Origin: Bacteroidota bacterium
GTDB taxonomy: Bacteria; Bacteroidota; Bacteroidia; Chitinophagales; Chitinophagaceae
NCBI GenBank assembly: GCA_018267625.1
Contig: JAFDYC010000042.1
Location: 1 to 40,387 of the forward strand
Length of the DNA: 40,387 nucleotides
Direction: 5' to 3'
The position numbers were made by a program, and so were the translations under genes. The first letter of the stretch is position 1. The number at the start of each line of letters is the position of its first letter. The notes beneath the pieces were generated by a model, which was not told where the DNA came from, ran no database searches, and saw nothing but the letters and a program-made list of their open reading frames with translations. Shown here piece by piece: positions 8,803 to 17,296 of this stretch.

Positions 8803-11800
8803 TCATCGCAAAATCGTTACATCTCCTTTCCAGAGTAAAGGCTCCCCGGTCGCACAGCGCGTCTGGATGGTGTACATAAACACATCAGGGGGCAACTTGC
8901 TGCCTTTATAACTGCCGTCCCATCCACTTTTTTCATCATTGAGCGGGAAGTTGTAGCGTTCAAAAACCAATTCGCCCCAGCGGTTGAAAATGCGCATGGA
9001 AGAGATATAGGATATGCCTTTCCCTCTTGGGAAAAACACATCATTGAGTCCATCGCCATTCGGCGTAAAACTGTTTGGGATAAACACGGAGTCGCCATTG
9101 CAACGCACCCGAACCACCACACTGTCGGAATCAACGCAGCCATATTCACTGTACCCTTTCGCGTAATAAATCGTCGTGAAGCTGGGATGTGCTACCGGGT
9201 GGAAGCAGTCGAAACAGGAAAGGGTCGTATCGGGTCGCCATTCAATCCGGGCAATGCCTTTCTCGGTCGGGTTCAGGGTTACAGAGCTTCCATAGTTGAT
9301 AAACTGGTCATCGCCGGCATCAAAGTAAGGTGTGGGATGCACCACTACGGTTACCGTATCGTAGCGCTCCAGGCAAGTTCCTTCTTTAGCCATCACTACA
9401 TAATGTGTCGTGATGATAGGAGTAGCAAGCGGGCTGGCAATGTCCGGCGAATCCAGAAATCGCTCGGGTTGCCATTTATAAATCGTGGCTCCGCTGGCAT
9501 GTAGCCTGAAGCTCTCACCAATACAAATATCCCCGCCGGGCAGCACATTGGCGGTCGTTTGGATCTGAATCCGGGCGGTGATGCTGTCGCGGTTGACGCA
9601 TCCATTGGAGTCGGTACCAACAACAAAATATTGAGTAGGCCTTGCCGAAGAAACCAGAGTAACGGTACAGTGGGTACAGCTCACTAATGAGTCGGGCGAC
9701 CAGATATAGCTGACGCCACCATGGCCCGTTAGCCGGATGGTATCGCCGGGGCAAATGCCGGTATCCGCCGGGCCTGCATCAATAAAGGGCAGTGGGTTGA
9801 TGAAAACATTTTTCGTGATACTGTCTTTGCAACCCAGGCTGCTGGTCACGTGCAGGGTCACGGGATGAGGACCGGATTGATTTACCAGATAGCTGGTGTT
9901 GGTGCCATTGGCTGTGTCGCTCGCAGAGAGTTTCCAGTGCCAGCTATTGGGCGTACTGAATTGTGCCGTGCTGGTGCTACGCAGCGAAAAAGGCACCCCG
10001 ACACATGGCACCGTGGTACTGAAGTTTGCTTTTAATTCTTCAACTTGTACGGGTACGATTCCACTATCGAAGGCTTTACCGCAGCCTTCTCCGGCATCAT
10101 AAATCACGATGGGGCTGAAAGAACCTCCGGAAGTATAGACATGGAACGTATCTGCACTCAAATGAGCCGTAGCACCGGTTCCATCACCAAAGTCCCAGTT
10201 GATGGTGGGGATGTTGTTCACCGCCGCCTTGAAATGCACCGTGTCCCCAAGGCAAAGTGTTGTGGGTGTAAAGCTGAAAGAACCTCTGTAACCCAGCAGG
10301 AATACGCTATCCAGCGCATAGGAAGTACAGCCTTCAGCATCTGTAGCACGGAGGGTGATGATATACTTTCCGGGCGTACCATAGGTATAAACTGAGGGTG
10401 TCGTAGGTAGGGTCACCCCGTCGCCCATATCCCACACATAGCTAATCGCATTTTGGGATGTGTTTGTAAAGTGTACCTGCATGGCTTTACAGGTGCTGAT
10501 GCTTTTATCCTTGGTAAAGCTGGCTATCGGTCCTTTCGCCCGGACGTTCACATAGAAGGTGTCTGCACACGGGACATTGTCAAAGGCAATGAGCCGGACA
10601 TGGTACGTTCCCGGAAGATTAAAGGCATGATTGGGATTGCGCAAGTTGCTGGTATAGCCATCGCCAAAGTCCCAGCGATATTGTAAGGTTGCACTATCGC
10701 CTATGGTGTAATTCTTGAACCGTACCGTGTCATTGGTGCAAACAAGGGTGTCCGAAACCGTGAACGAATCCACCGTATGCCGTGCATCGATCATCCCATA
10801 TTGATGCAGGCTGTCTTTGCATCCGATATTGTCTGTTACAATGAGCAAAGGGGATTTTAATCCTCTGTTTAAATATTGGTGCGTGACATTTTTGTTATTG
10901 CCAAAATTGAATGTGGTGTCGCCAAAGTCCCAGCTTCTGGAATAAATCGTCGTCCCCGGAACTGCTTTACTGGTGTCTGAATAATTCACAGACACAGGCG
11001 TACAATCCAGGTGGTTTGAAGCCAGAAAACCAACTATAGGTTGTGCAGCCAGAAAACTTGAATCAACCACAAAACTGGTACAGGAGGAGTCGTAGATCGT
11101 ATAGAGTTTCACCTTGTGCTGCCCCCGTGTTGGGAAAATGATGAATGTGTCTGCTTTACTCGTAAACAAACTTTGAGGGCCATTATCTACCTGCCAGGAG
11201 AATGTAGGTGCTATGGTGGGCCCGGGGAAACTTGCAATGAAATGAACCCTGTCTCCAACGCAAAACGTGTCTTTATCGGCAGAAAAACTTAATGCCGATG
11301 CTACATTGAAAACATTAACCGCGAGTATGGTGTCATCGCTGCATCCATAAGTGAAATTAGAGGTGTGCAAATGCACCTGATATGTTCCGTTTGCTGCATA
11401 GGTATGCTTAGGATTTTGCACATTGCTGGTGTCCCCATCACCGAAATCCCAATGCCAGGTATGGGCACCGATACTCAGGTCCGAAAACTGAACTTTATAC
11501 GTACCGCAGACAATGTCGTATCGGAAATTGGCATTTGAAGGATTCACTACTACCGCAACCTGATTGGGGCTATCGGGGTCTGTATAGGTCGCTATGCATC
11601 CATGATGATTCGTAATCAACTTGGGAAAATATCGCCCAGGAATCTTGTAGCTATGGTTGAAGCCGGCAATCCATGGGCCTACATTAAATGTAGTATCCCC
11701 AAGAACCCATTGATAGGTAGTACCCGTATCATTCGCTGTGGTGTTGACGAATGTGAAGGGGACCTTTGGGCAATTCGTGAGTGGGCTGACAGTATAGCTG

Positions 11801-13494
11801 GGTACGGTTGGTGTGTCTGCGTGAACCGAAATTGTATCTGTGAAAGGACATCCGTTTTTAGTCATCCCACTGACCACCACTTTGTATGTCCCAACAGAGT
11901 TCCAGGTATAAAGATGCCCGCCGGGCAAGGTGGAGCTGCCGGGCGTTGCGCTTCCATTGTAAAAAGTCCATTGAAAAGTGCTCGAGTCAATCGCTACGGG
12001 GTAAGGGGGTAGTGGTGCAGGAGGGGGTATAGGGGGCAGGGTCGTTTTTAATGACAACTCGAATTCAGGCGAAAAAGGAATACAGCCCATGTTTTCTTCA
12101 TCCTTAGGATGCTCGAACTCGGGTATGATGGGATAAATGGGGAATGAATTTTCCGTAAGAGTACTGGTGCAACCGGTCACCGGGTCCAGGGCAGTCACCT
12201 GAAAATGCCGGTATCCACTGGCAGTAAATGTGTAGCTCTGTGTGGCATTGCTGTTGGAACCAAAGGGTGTTCCATCAAAACTCCAGCTATACTGAGTGCT
12301 GCTGGAGGAACCCGGGGCAGAGGCTGTGAAGGTAACCGTGGTGGGTGCAGGACAAGGAACGCTGGGGCTATGAGTCACCTGGATAGCCGGTGCTGCATTT
12401 ACAGTAATGTTTTTCGTCAGCGTGCTCGTACAATAAAGCCCGATATGTGAAGTCATCTTCACCTGAAATGTGCCTGACGACGTGTACGCATGAACGCCGG
12501 ACTGGTCTTTCACCCCATCACCATAATCCCAATCCGTAAAAAACATTCCGGGTGAATTATCAGTGAAATAAACGGCTTGGTTCACGCAAGCTTTCGAAGG
12601 GGAAAAACTAAAGGCTGGCTGATCAGGATACACAGTCACAGTCCGGGTCGCATAGGCCGGGTTGACCGACACACAACCATGTCCATCTGTGTCGTGCATG
12701 GTCACGATGTAGGAGCCTGTGCCGGCGTAGGTATGCACAATCGTATTGCCCGTGAATTTCCCGCTCCCATCTCCAAACGTCCATCCGGCGCGGGAGGGAG
12801 TAGCCCCTGTTGAGGTATTCGTAAAATTCAAGGTTGCCGGCGCCCCACAGGCGTAATTATTCGGGCTAACCGTGAAGCTGGGTTGCGGCAAGGGATACAC
12901 GTTCATGTACAACTTACGGGTCGAGTCCTGCTGGCAACCTGCTGCATTCGTAACTGTCAGTGTAATGTTGAATGTGCCGGCGACAGTATAGTTGTGCATG
13001 GGGTTCTGCGCGGTTGCATTCGAAGGGGAACTGCCATCCCCAAAATCCCAATACCAACTCAAACCCTGAGCAGCCCCGGCGGGAGCACCGGAAAGCGCAG
13101 CACCACTGAATTGTACATTATTCAAGGGCACACAGCCGCTGGTCAGGTTGGCACTTACCGTCTGAATACTGGGTTTCCCATACACATGAATAGTATCCAG
13201 CTTCACACTGGTGATGGTGCCATTTGCATCCGTCACCGTCAGCGAAACGACATAATTACCAGGAGTGGTATATGTTTTCAGATGAGGGCCTTTAGTACTC
13301 ACGGGTGAACCAATGCCAAAATCCCACAAATAGCTTGCAGGATTACCGGTAGATGCATCGGTAAAAGTGACCTGAACCGGGGCACATCCTGAATGTGTAG
13401 TCGCTGTAAAATTTGCAGTAAGCTGTGCCTGAACCCATGTTGGGCTAATCAGTAGGAAACCAAGTATAAAAAGGCCGAATAAAAATTTCTTCAT
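8803..13494 (-). CDS. Giant PKD-repeat surface adhesin with T9SS type B sorting domain (first of pair)
   Basis: 1563 aa. The N-terminus is a signal peptide (MKKFLFGLFILGFLL..., ending near VQAQ). About 13-14 PKD-like repeats follow, with WDFGDG, WDYGDG and WDMGDG strands and a terminal G-C. Some repeats have lost the motif (HWKLSAS, QWVLGDT). A short proline-rich insert (PPIPPPAPLPP) lies at about residues 484-495. A Cys-containing Ig-like region with SYIWSPDSLVSCTHC precedes the C-terminal sorting domain at 1465-1563 (FTPNGDGLND, NRWGELVFER, WDG). That tail aligns without gaps with the tail of the second PKD protein; by hand count 54 of 99 residues are identical. It is the first gene of the four-gene minus-strand set, and a candidate promoter lies just upstream. 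The likely role is adhesion or gliding at the cell surface. Confidence 0.93.
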   Translation of the reverse strand: MKKFLFGLFILGFLLISPTWVQAQLTANFTATTHSGCAPVQVTFTDASTGNPASYLWDFGIGSPVSTKGPHLKTYTTPGNYVVSLTVTDANGTITSVKLDTIHVYGKPSIQTVSANLTSGCVPLNNVQFSGAALSGAPAGAAQGLSWYWDFGDGSSPSNATAQNPMHNYTVAGTFNITLTVTNAAGCQQDSTRKLYMNVYPLPQPSFTVSPNNYACGAPATLNFTNTSTGATPSRAGWTFGDGSGKFTGNTIVHTYAGTGSYIVTMHDTDGHGCVSVNPAYATRTVTVYPDQPAFSFSPSKACVNQAVYFTDNSPGMFFTDWDYGDGVKDQSGVHAYTSSGTFQVKMTSHIGLYCTSTLTKNITVNAAPAIQVTHSPSVPCPAPTTVTFTASAPGSSSSTQYSWSFDGTPFGSNSNATQSYTFTASGYRHFQVTALDPVTGCTSTLTENSFPIYPIIPEFEHPKDEENMGCIPFSPEFELSLKTTLPPIPPPAPLPPYPVAIDSSTFQWTFYNGSATPGSSTLPGGHLYTWNSVGTYKVVVSGMTKNGCPFTDTISVHADTPTVPSYTVSPLTNCPKVPFTFVNTTANDTGTTYQWVLGDTTFNVGPWIAGFNHSYKIPGRYFPKLITNHHGCIATYTDPDSPNQVAVVVNPSNANFRYDIVCGTYKVQFSDLSIGAHTWHWDFGDGDTSNVQNPKHTYAANGTYQVHLHTSNFTYGCSDDTILAVNVFNVASALSFSADKDTFCVGDRVHFIASFPGPTIAPTFSWQVDNGPQSLFTSKADTFIIFPTRGQHKVKLYTIYDSSCTSFVVDSSFLAAQPIVGFLASNHLDCTPVSVNYSDTSKAVPGTTIYSRSWDFGDTTFNFGNNKNVTHQYLNRGLKSPLLIVTDNIGCKDSLHQYGMIDARHTVDSFTVSDTLVCTNDTVRFKNYTIGDSATLQYRWDFGDGYTSNLRNPNHAFNLPGTYHVRLIAFDNVPCADTFYVNVRAKGPIASFTKDKSISTCKAMQVHFTNTSQNAISYVWDMGDGVTLPTTPSVYTYGTPGKYIITLRATDAEGCTSYALDSVFLLGYRGSFSFTPTTLCLGDTVHFKAAVNNIPTINWDFGDGTGATAHLSADTFHVYTSGGSFSPIVIYDAGEGCGKAFDSGIVPVQVEELKANFSTTVPCVGVPFSLRSTSTAQFSTPNSWHWKLSASDTANGTNTSYLVNQSGPHPVTLHVTSSLGCKDSITKNVFINPLPFIDAGPADTGICPGDTIRLTGHGGVSYIWSPDSLVSCTHCTVTLVSSARPTQYFVVGTDSNGCVNRDSITARIQIQTTANVLPGGDICIGESFRLHASGATIYKWQPERFLDSPDIASPLATPIITTHYVVMAKEGTCLERYDTVTVVVHPTPYFDAGDDQFINYGSSVTLNPTEKGIARIEWRPDTTLSCFDCFHPVAHPSFTTIYYAKGYSEYGCVDSDSVVVRVRCNGDSVFIPNSFTPNGDGLNDVFFPRGKGISYISSMRIFNRWGELVFERYNFPLNDEKSGWDGSYKGSKLPPDVFMYTIQTRCATGEPLLWKGDVTILR

Positions 13495-13536
13495 GAGAAA
13501 GCTCCTAATACGTCAACTACAGGCTTGGTGAAAAAT

Positions 13537-13568
13537 GAAAATTACGAGGAGCAAGAATGGCTGCCAAA
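13537..13568 (-). promoter_or_regulatory. Candidate Bacteroidota promoter for the PKD/PorP set
   Basis: Read on the minus strand, TTTG (complement of 13565-13568) is followed after 20 bp by TAATTTTC (complement of 13537-13544), close to the TTTG/TAnnTTTG consensus with the final G replaced. It lies 43 bp before the ATG at 13494. The mismatch keeps this tentative. Confidence 0.35.
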
Positions 13569-13723
13569 ATTTGCCGATTGATTTCCCTTACTCGCCTCAA
13601 AGATTTCATATAGATGACAGGGAAAAATTCAGAATCGTTGGCTTTTTTTAAAAAAAATTCCCTCTGAAGTAGCACCCGGGATGTATTTCCTGCAGACTCA
13701 TGCAGCACACCTTTCTTTGCAGG

Positions 13724-14677
13724 ATGCAATCAAAAAATATTGCCCTTTCTATTGTTGTACCGGTCTTTAATGAAGAGCAGACTATCGGTGAACTGGTGCG
13801 CCGAATGACCGCAGCAGCAGAAAGCATTACGCCAGCCTACGAAATCATCTTTGTCAATGACGGCAGCCGCGATCATACCCTCTCCTTACTTAAACAAGCT
13901 TGTACGGGCAATGATCACTTGCACTATATCGCTTTCTCCAGAAACTTCGGCCACCAAATCGCCATCACTGCCGGCATGGACTATGCCCGTGGCGAAGCCA
14001 TCGTCACGATAGATGGTGACCTGCAAGACCCGCCCGAACTGATTCGAGACATGTATGCGGAATATCAGGAAGGCTTTAAAGTGGTATATGCCAAACGCCG
14101 CGCCCGCAAAGGCGAGACGTATTTCAAAAAGTTTACAGCCCGTGCTTTCTACCGCATCCTCGCCCGGATGGTCTCATTTGAAATACCTCTGGATGTAGGC
14201 GACTTCCGCCTTATCTCCCGCGATGTACTGGAATATCTGAAACAGATGAAAGAGTACGATAAATACCTACGAGGCCAAATTGCCTGGTTAGGTTTTAAAA
14301 GCACCTATGTGCTCTTCGAACGGGATGAACGAAAATTTGGAAAGACAAACTATCCCTTCCGGAAAATGCTGCGCCTGGCTTTTAATGGTATCACCGCATT
14401 TTCTGACAACCCCCTGAAATGGGCCGCAACCATGGGTTTCATCGTTTGCGGCATCTCCTTCCTCATAGCCATCTATGCGCTCTATAGCTATTTCGTGGGA
14501 CATAACACCGTACCCGGCTGGGCTTCCCTAATCATCTCCCTTACCTTCCTCGGCGGAGTACAACTGCTTTCTTTGGGCATCATCGGCGAATACATTGCCC
14601 GTATTATCTCCAACGTTCGGGGCCGGCCCCTTTATGTGGTGGACAGCACGGATTCGGAGCTTCAAAACCCAGTCTGA
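13724..14677 (+). CDS. Family 2 glycosyltransferase, DPM1/GtrB-type with two C-terminal membrane helices
   Basis: 317 aa from the chosen ATG; another in-frame ATG lies 24 bp upstream at 13700. The GT-A fold starts at once (SIVVPVFNEE) and contains FVNDGSRD and the metal-binding TIDGDLQDPPEL. The segment GDFRLISRDV is also typical of the polyprenyl-phosphate sugar transferases (GtrB, ArnC, dolichol-phosphate mannose synthase). Two hydrophobic helices at roughly 230-255 and 265-290 anchor the protein in the inner membrane. The family usually moves a sugar from a nucleotide sugar to undecaprenyl phosphate for glycan modification. The sugar cannot be told from sequence. I prefer 13724 because conserved sequence follows closely and a weak promoter-like TTTCTTTG at 13712-13719 lies between the two ATGs. 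The upstream ATG remains possible. Confidence 0.88.
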   Translation: MQSKNIALSIVVPVFNEEQTIGELVRRMTAAAESITPAYEIIFVNDGSRDHTLSLLKQACTGNDHLHYIAFSRNFGHQIAITAGMDYARGEAIVTIDGDLQDPPELIRDMYAEYQEGFKVVYAKRRARKGETYFKKFTARAFYRILARMVSFEIPLDVGDFRLISRDVLEYLKQMKEYDKYLRGQIAWLGFKSTYVLFERDERKFGKTNYPFRKMLRLAFNGITAFSDNPLKWAATMGFIVCGISFLIAIYALYSYFVGHNTVPGWASLIISLTFLGGVQLLSLGIIGEYIARIISNVRGRPLYVVDSTDSELQNPV

Positions 14678-14753
14678 ATCTCCGCTTTCTTATGGTTCCT
14701 TGAGCTTCCGGAACTTGTAGGAGCCATACGGTATAAAAACTTTGGCCTGGCCG

Positions 14754-14783
14754 TTTGGCATTTATCCGGAACGACTACTTTTG
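14754..14783 (+). promoter_or_regulatory. Bacteroidota housekeeping promoter for acpP
   Basis: TTTG at 14754-14757, an 18-bp spacer and TACTTTTG at 14776-14783 fit the TTTG/TAnnTTTG consensus exactly. Transcription would begin about 14790, leaving a short leader before the acpP ATG at 14809. Confidence 0.75.
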
Positions 14784-14808
14784 CGCGAAACAAAAACAGC
14801 ACCAAACC

Positions 14809-15045
14809 ATGTCTGAAATTGCAACCCGCGTCAAGAAAATTATCGTTGACAAGCTGGGTGTGGATGAGAGCGAAGTGGCTCCCGAAGCATCTTTCACCAA
14901 CGACCTCGGCGCCGACTCGCTGGACACCGTAGAGCTTATTATGGAGTTTGAAAAAGAATTCAATATCTCCATCCCCGACGAGCAGGCTGAAACAATCACA
15001 ACAGTGGGTCAAGCTATCTCTTACTTAGAGGAGCACGTGAAATAA
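14809..15045 (+). CDS. acpP: Acyl carrier protein
   Basis: 78 aa, acidic, the usual AcpP length. The phosphopantetheine attachment motif [10 protein letters not shown] places the modified serine at residue 37. It carries growing acyl chains for fatty acid synthesis in the cytoplasm and probably supplies acyl groups to lipid A and phospholipid synthesis. The ATG at 14809 gives the standard N-terminus [10 protein letters not shown]; an upstream in-frame extension would overlap the promoter and is rejected. fabF follows after 157 bp and rnc after that, a conserved order in many bacteria. A dyad TTGGCAG/CTGCCAA (15071-15077, 15100-15106) with a 22-nt loop lies in the gap before fabF and might partly terminate or stabilise the abundant acpP message. 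Confidence 0.98.
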   Translation: MSEIATRVKKIIVDKLGVDESEVAPEASFTNDLGADSLDTVELIMEFEKEFNISIPDEQAETITTVGQAISYLEEHVK

Positions 15046-15202
15046 ACTGATATCAGTCTTTAGTTTGCAGTTGGCAGTCTCGCCGCTTTTTGGATGAGGC
15101 TGCCAATTGTTCAATAAACATCTTTGGTCTTCGTTTGCAGGCATGGCCCCTTTAGAACTTGTAACACGATAGTCACGCATTGCTCAAGCCGACCACGTAC
15201 CC

Positions 15203-16468
15203 ATGAAGCCCCTCCAGAACAGACGCGTAGTAATCACCGGCCTCGGCGCCATTACCCCGCTCGGCAATTCCGTAGATGCCTACTGGAACGGCCTGTTGGC
15301 GGGACAGTCTGGCTGCGACTTTATCACATCTTTCGATACTGAAAAGTTCAAAACCAAGTTTGCCTGTGAGGTTAAAAACTTTAACCCGGAAGATTATTTC
15401 GACCGCAAAGAAGCCCGTAAGCTCGACCGCTTTTCTCAATTCGCTTTAGCCTCTGCCGATGAAGCCGTAAAACAATCCGGCCTTACCGCAGAAGGAGCAA
15501 TCAACCGCGACCGCGTAGGTGTCATCTGGGCCTCGGGTATCGGTGGCATGGTCACCTATTATGAAGAGATGATGGGATTTTTTAAAGGCGATGGTACCCC
15601 ACGCTTTAATCCGTTCTTCATACCCAAAATGATTTTGGACATCGCCGCAGGCCATATTTCCATGAAGTATGGCTTCCGGGGACCCAACTTCGCTACCGTC
15701 AGCGCCTGTGCCTCTTCAACTCATGCCCTTATTGATGCGGCCACCTATATCCGCATCGGCATGGCGGATGCAATAGTCGCCGGCGGCTCCGAAGCGGCGG
15801 TCACCCAAAGTGGTATTGGCGGCTTCAACGCAATGAAAGCACTCAGCGAACGAAACGACGACCCCAAAACGGCTTCTCGTCCTTTCGATAAAGACCGGGA
15901 TGGATTTGTGCTGGGCGAAGGCGGATGCGCTCTGGTGCTCGAAGAGTACGAACATGCTAAAGCCCGTGGCGCCCGGATTCTGGCAGAAATCGCCGGCTGC
16001 GGTATGAGTGCCGATGCCTATCACCTCACAGCACCCCACCCGGAAGGACTGGGTGTCATGCTGGTGATGCGCAATGCTCTGGAAGATGCCGACATGAAGC
16101 CTTCGGAGGTGGATTATGTCAATGTGCACGGCACTTCTACACCTTTAGGTGATGTGGCCGAGCTGAAAGCCATTGCGGAAGTGTTTGGAGAAGATGCCTA
16201 CAAGCTCAATGTGTCCTCCACAAAAAGCATGACGGGGCACCTGCTGGGTGGTGCCGGTGCCATCGAAGCCATCGCTTCTATCAAAGCGGTGATGCACGAT
16301 ATCGTCCCCCCTACCATCAACCATTTCACGGACGACCCTGAGATTGACCCGCGTTTCAACCTAAGCTTCAACCACCCGGTTCAGCGTACGGTACGCGCCG
16401 CATTGAGCAATACCTTCGGATTTGGAGGGCACAATGCTTCTGTTATTTTTAAAAAGGCTGAGGCCTGA
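15203..16468 (+). CDS. fabF: Beta-ketoacyl-ACP synthase II
   Basis: 421 aa, close to the usual FabF length of about 413. The thiolase-fold active site is complete: Cys169 in VSACASS, His309 in VNVHGTSTPLGD and His346 in MTGHLLGG, with Lys341 in STKSM. The enzyme condenses malonyl-ACP with acyl-ACP during elongation. Cys-His-His, not Cys-His-Asn, is the elongating KAS I/II pattern, and neighbouring acpP supports housekeeping FabF over a polyketide-type synthase. The C-terminus carries the normal NTFGFGGHNASVIF segment. The ATG at 15203 starts directly before RRVVITGLGAITPLG and needs no extension. Confidence 0.98.
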   Translation: MKPLQNRRVVITGLGAITPLGNSVDAYWNGLLAGQSGCDFITSFDTEKFKTKFACEVKNFNPEDYFDRKEARKLDRFSQFALASADEAVKQSGLTAEGAINRDRVGVIWASGIGGMVTYYEEMMGFFKGDGTPRFNPFFIPKMILDIAAGHISMKYGFRGPNFATVSACASSTHALIDAATYIRIGMADAIVAGGSEAAVTQSGIGGFNAMKALSERNDDPKTASRPFDKDRDGFVLGEGGCALVLEEYEHAKARGARILAEIAGCGMSADAYHLTAPHPEGLGVMLVMRNALEDADMKPSEVDYVNVHGTSTPLGDVAELKAIAEVFGEDAYKLNVSSTKSMTGHLLGGAGAIEAIASIKAVMHDIVPPTINHFTDDPEIDPRFNLSFNHPVQRTVRAALSNTFGFGGHNASVIFKKAEA

Positions 16469-16521
16469 AAAAAATGCACCGCAGAGCGAAGAACTTTCTG
16501 AGTATTCCGCGCCCCTTCTCC

Positions 16522-16560
16522 TGCCGTTTCCTACAGGACGGCTTTCTTCTAAAAACGGCA
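16522..16560 (+). promoter_or_regulatory. Leader with alternative hairpins before rnc
   Basis: TGCCGTTT (16522-16529) is perfectly complementary to AAACGGCA (16553-16560). The overlapping GCCGT (16523-16527) can instead pair with ACGGC (16538-16542). The two stems exclude each other. RNase III autoregulates in E. coli by cutting a leader hairpin, so a similar target here is conceivable but unproven. Confidence 0.35.
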
Positions 16561-16603
16561 TCCCTTGCATCGCCCGTTCCGATCGTTGATTAGCGGGCTG
16601 TTT

Positions 16604-17296
16604 ATGCCCTCTCAGCCGCTGGAGCTGCAATTAGAGCACTTATTGGGCTTCCGTCCCAAGCATCTTCCCTACTACCAGCTCGCCTTGTCGCATCGTTCGC
16701 AAAGCGAAACCGTGGCCGAAAACAATGAACGCCTGGAATACCTTGGTGATGCTATCCTCGGCGCCATTGTAGCGGACTATCTTTTTAAAAAATACCCCAC
16801 TCAGCCGGAAGGGTTCATGACGGAAATGCGCAGCCGGATGGTGCGCCGCGAATCACTTAATTCCGTGGCCATGCAAATGGGCTTGAATAAATTGGTTCTT
16901 TTCAATCATTCCGATCGCTCCCTGGCACGCTCCCACATCTTTGGCAATGCCCTGGAAGCCTTGGTAGGTGCCGTTTATCTTGATGTAGGCTATGCAAAGA
17001 CCCGTCGTTTTGTTCTGAAGCAAATGATTAAGGCGTACATGGACATGGAGCTTATTGAAGCCACAGACAACAACCATAAAAACAAATTGCTAAGCTGGGC
17101 ACAACGCCACGGAAAGAAGGCAGATTTCGTAACCCTGAGCGAAAAAATGGAAGGGGCCAGAAAGGTCTTTTGTGTCTCTGTTCAGTTCGATGGTGAGCAA
17201 ATAGCCACCGGTACAGGATACACTAAGAAAGAAGCCAGCCAGGCAGCTTCCCAACATGCCCTGGAACAGCTTGGCTCGGAAAATCCGGAGTCCTGA
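16604..17296 (+). CDS. rnc: Ribonuclease III
   Basis: 230 aa from the ATG at 16604. An in-frame TTG at 16565 would add 13 residues, but these are unlike the family, so I chose the ATG. The RNase III signature NERLEYLGDAILG is intact, followed by GNALEALVGAVYLD, where E. coli has Asp114 and Glu117. Here Asn replaces the aspartate. I believe Asn is common at this place in Bacteroidota, but could not check. The C-terminal double-stranded RNA-binding domain spans about 155-225 and ends in KKEASQAASQHALEQL. The enzyme processes rRNA precursors and structured mRNAs. It follows fabF after 135 bp. Its stop codon directly abuts the stop codon of the convergent gene at 17297. Confidence 0.96.
   Translation: MPSQPLELQLEHLLGFRPKHLPYYQLALSHRSQSETVAENNERLEYLGDAILGAIVADYLFKKYPTQPEGFMTEMRSRMVRRESLNSVAMQMGLNKLVLFNHSDRSLARSHIFGNALEALVGAVYLDVGYAKTRRFVLKQMIKAYMDMELIEATDNNHKNKLLSWAQRHGKKADFVTLSEKMEGARKVFCVSVQFDGEQIATGTGYTKKEASQAASQHALEQLGSENPES

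Noticed and set aside
2987..13494. Possible CRISPR-like or tandem DNA repeats in the PKD genes
   Set aside because: The periodicity is at the protein level with diverged DNA; there are no identical short repeats with regular spacers.
15716..16129. Antisense 137-codon frame within fabF
   Set aside because: It mirrors a conserved FabF active-site region and has no family character of its own.
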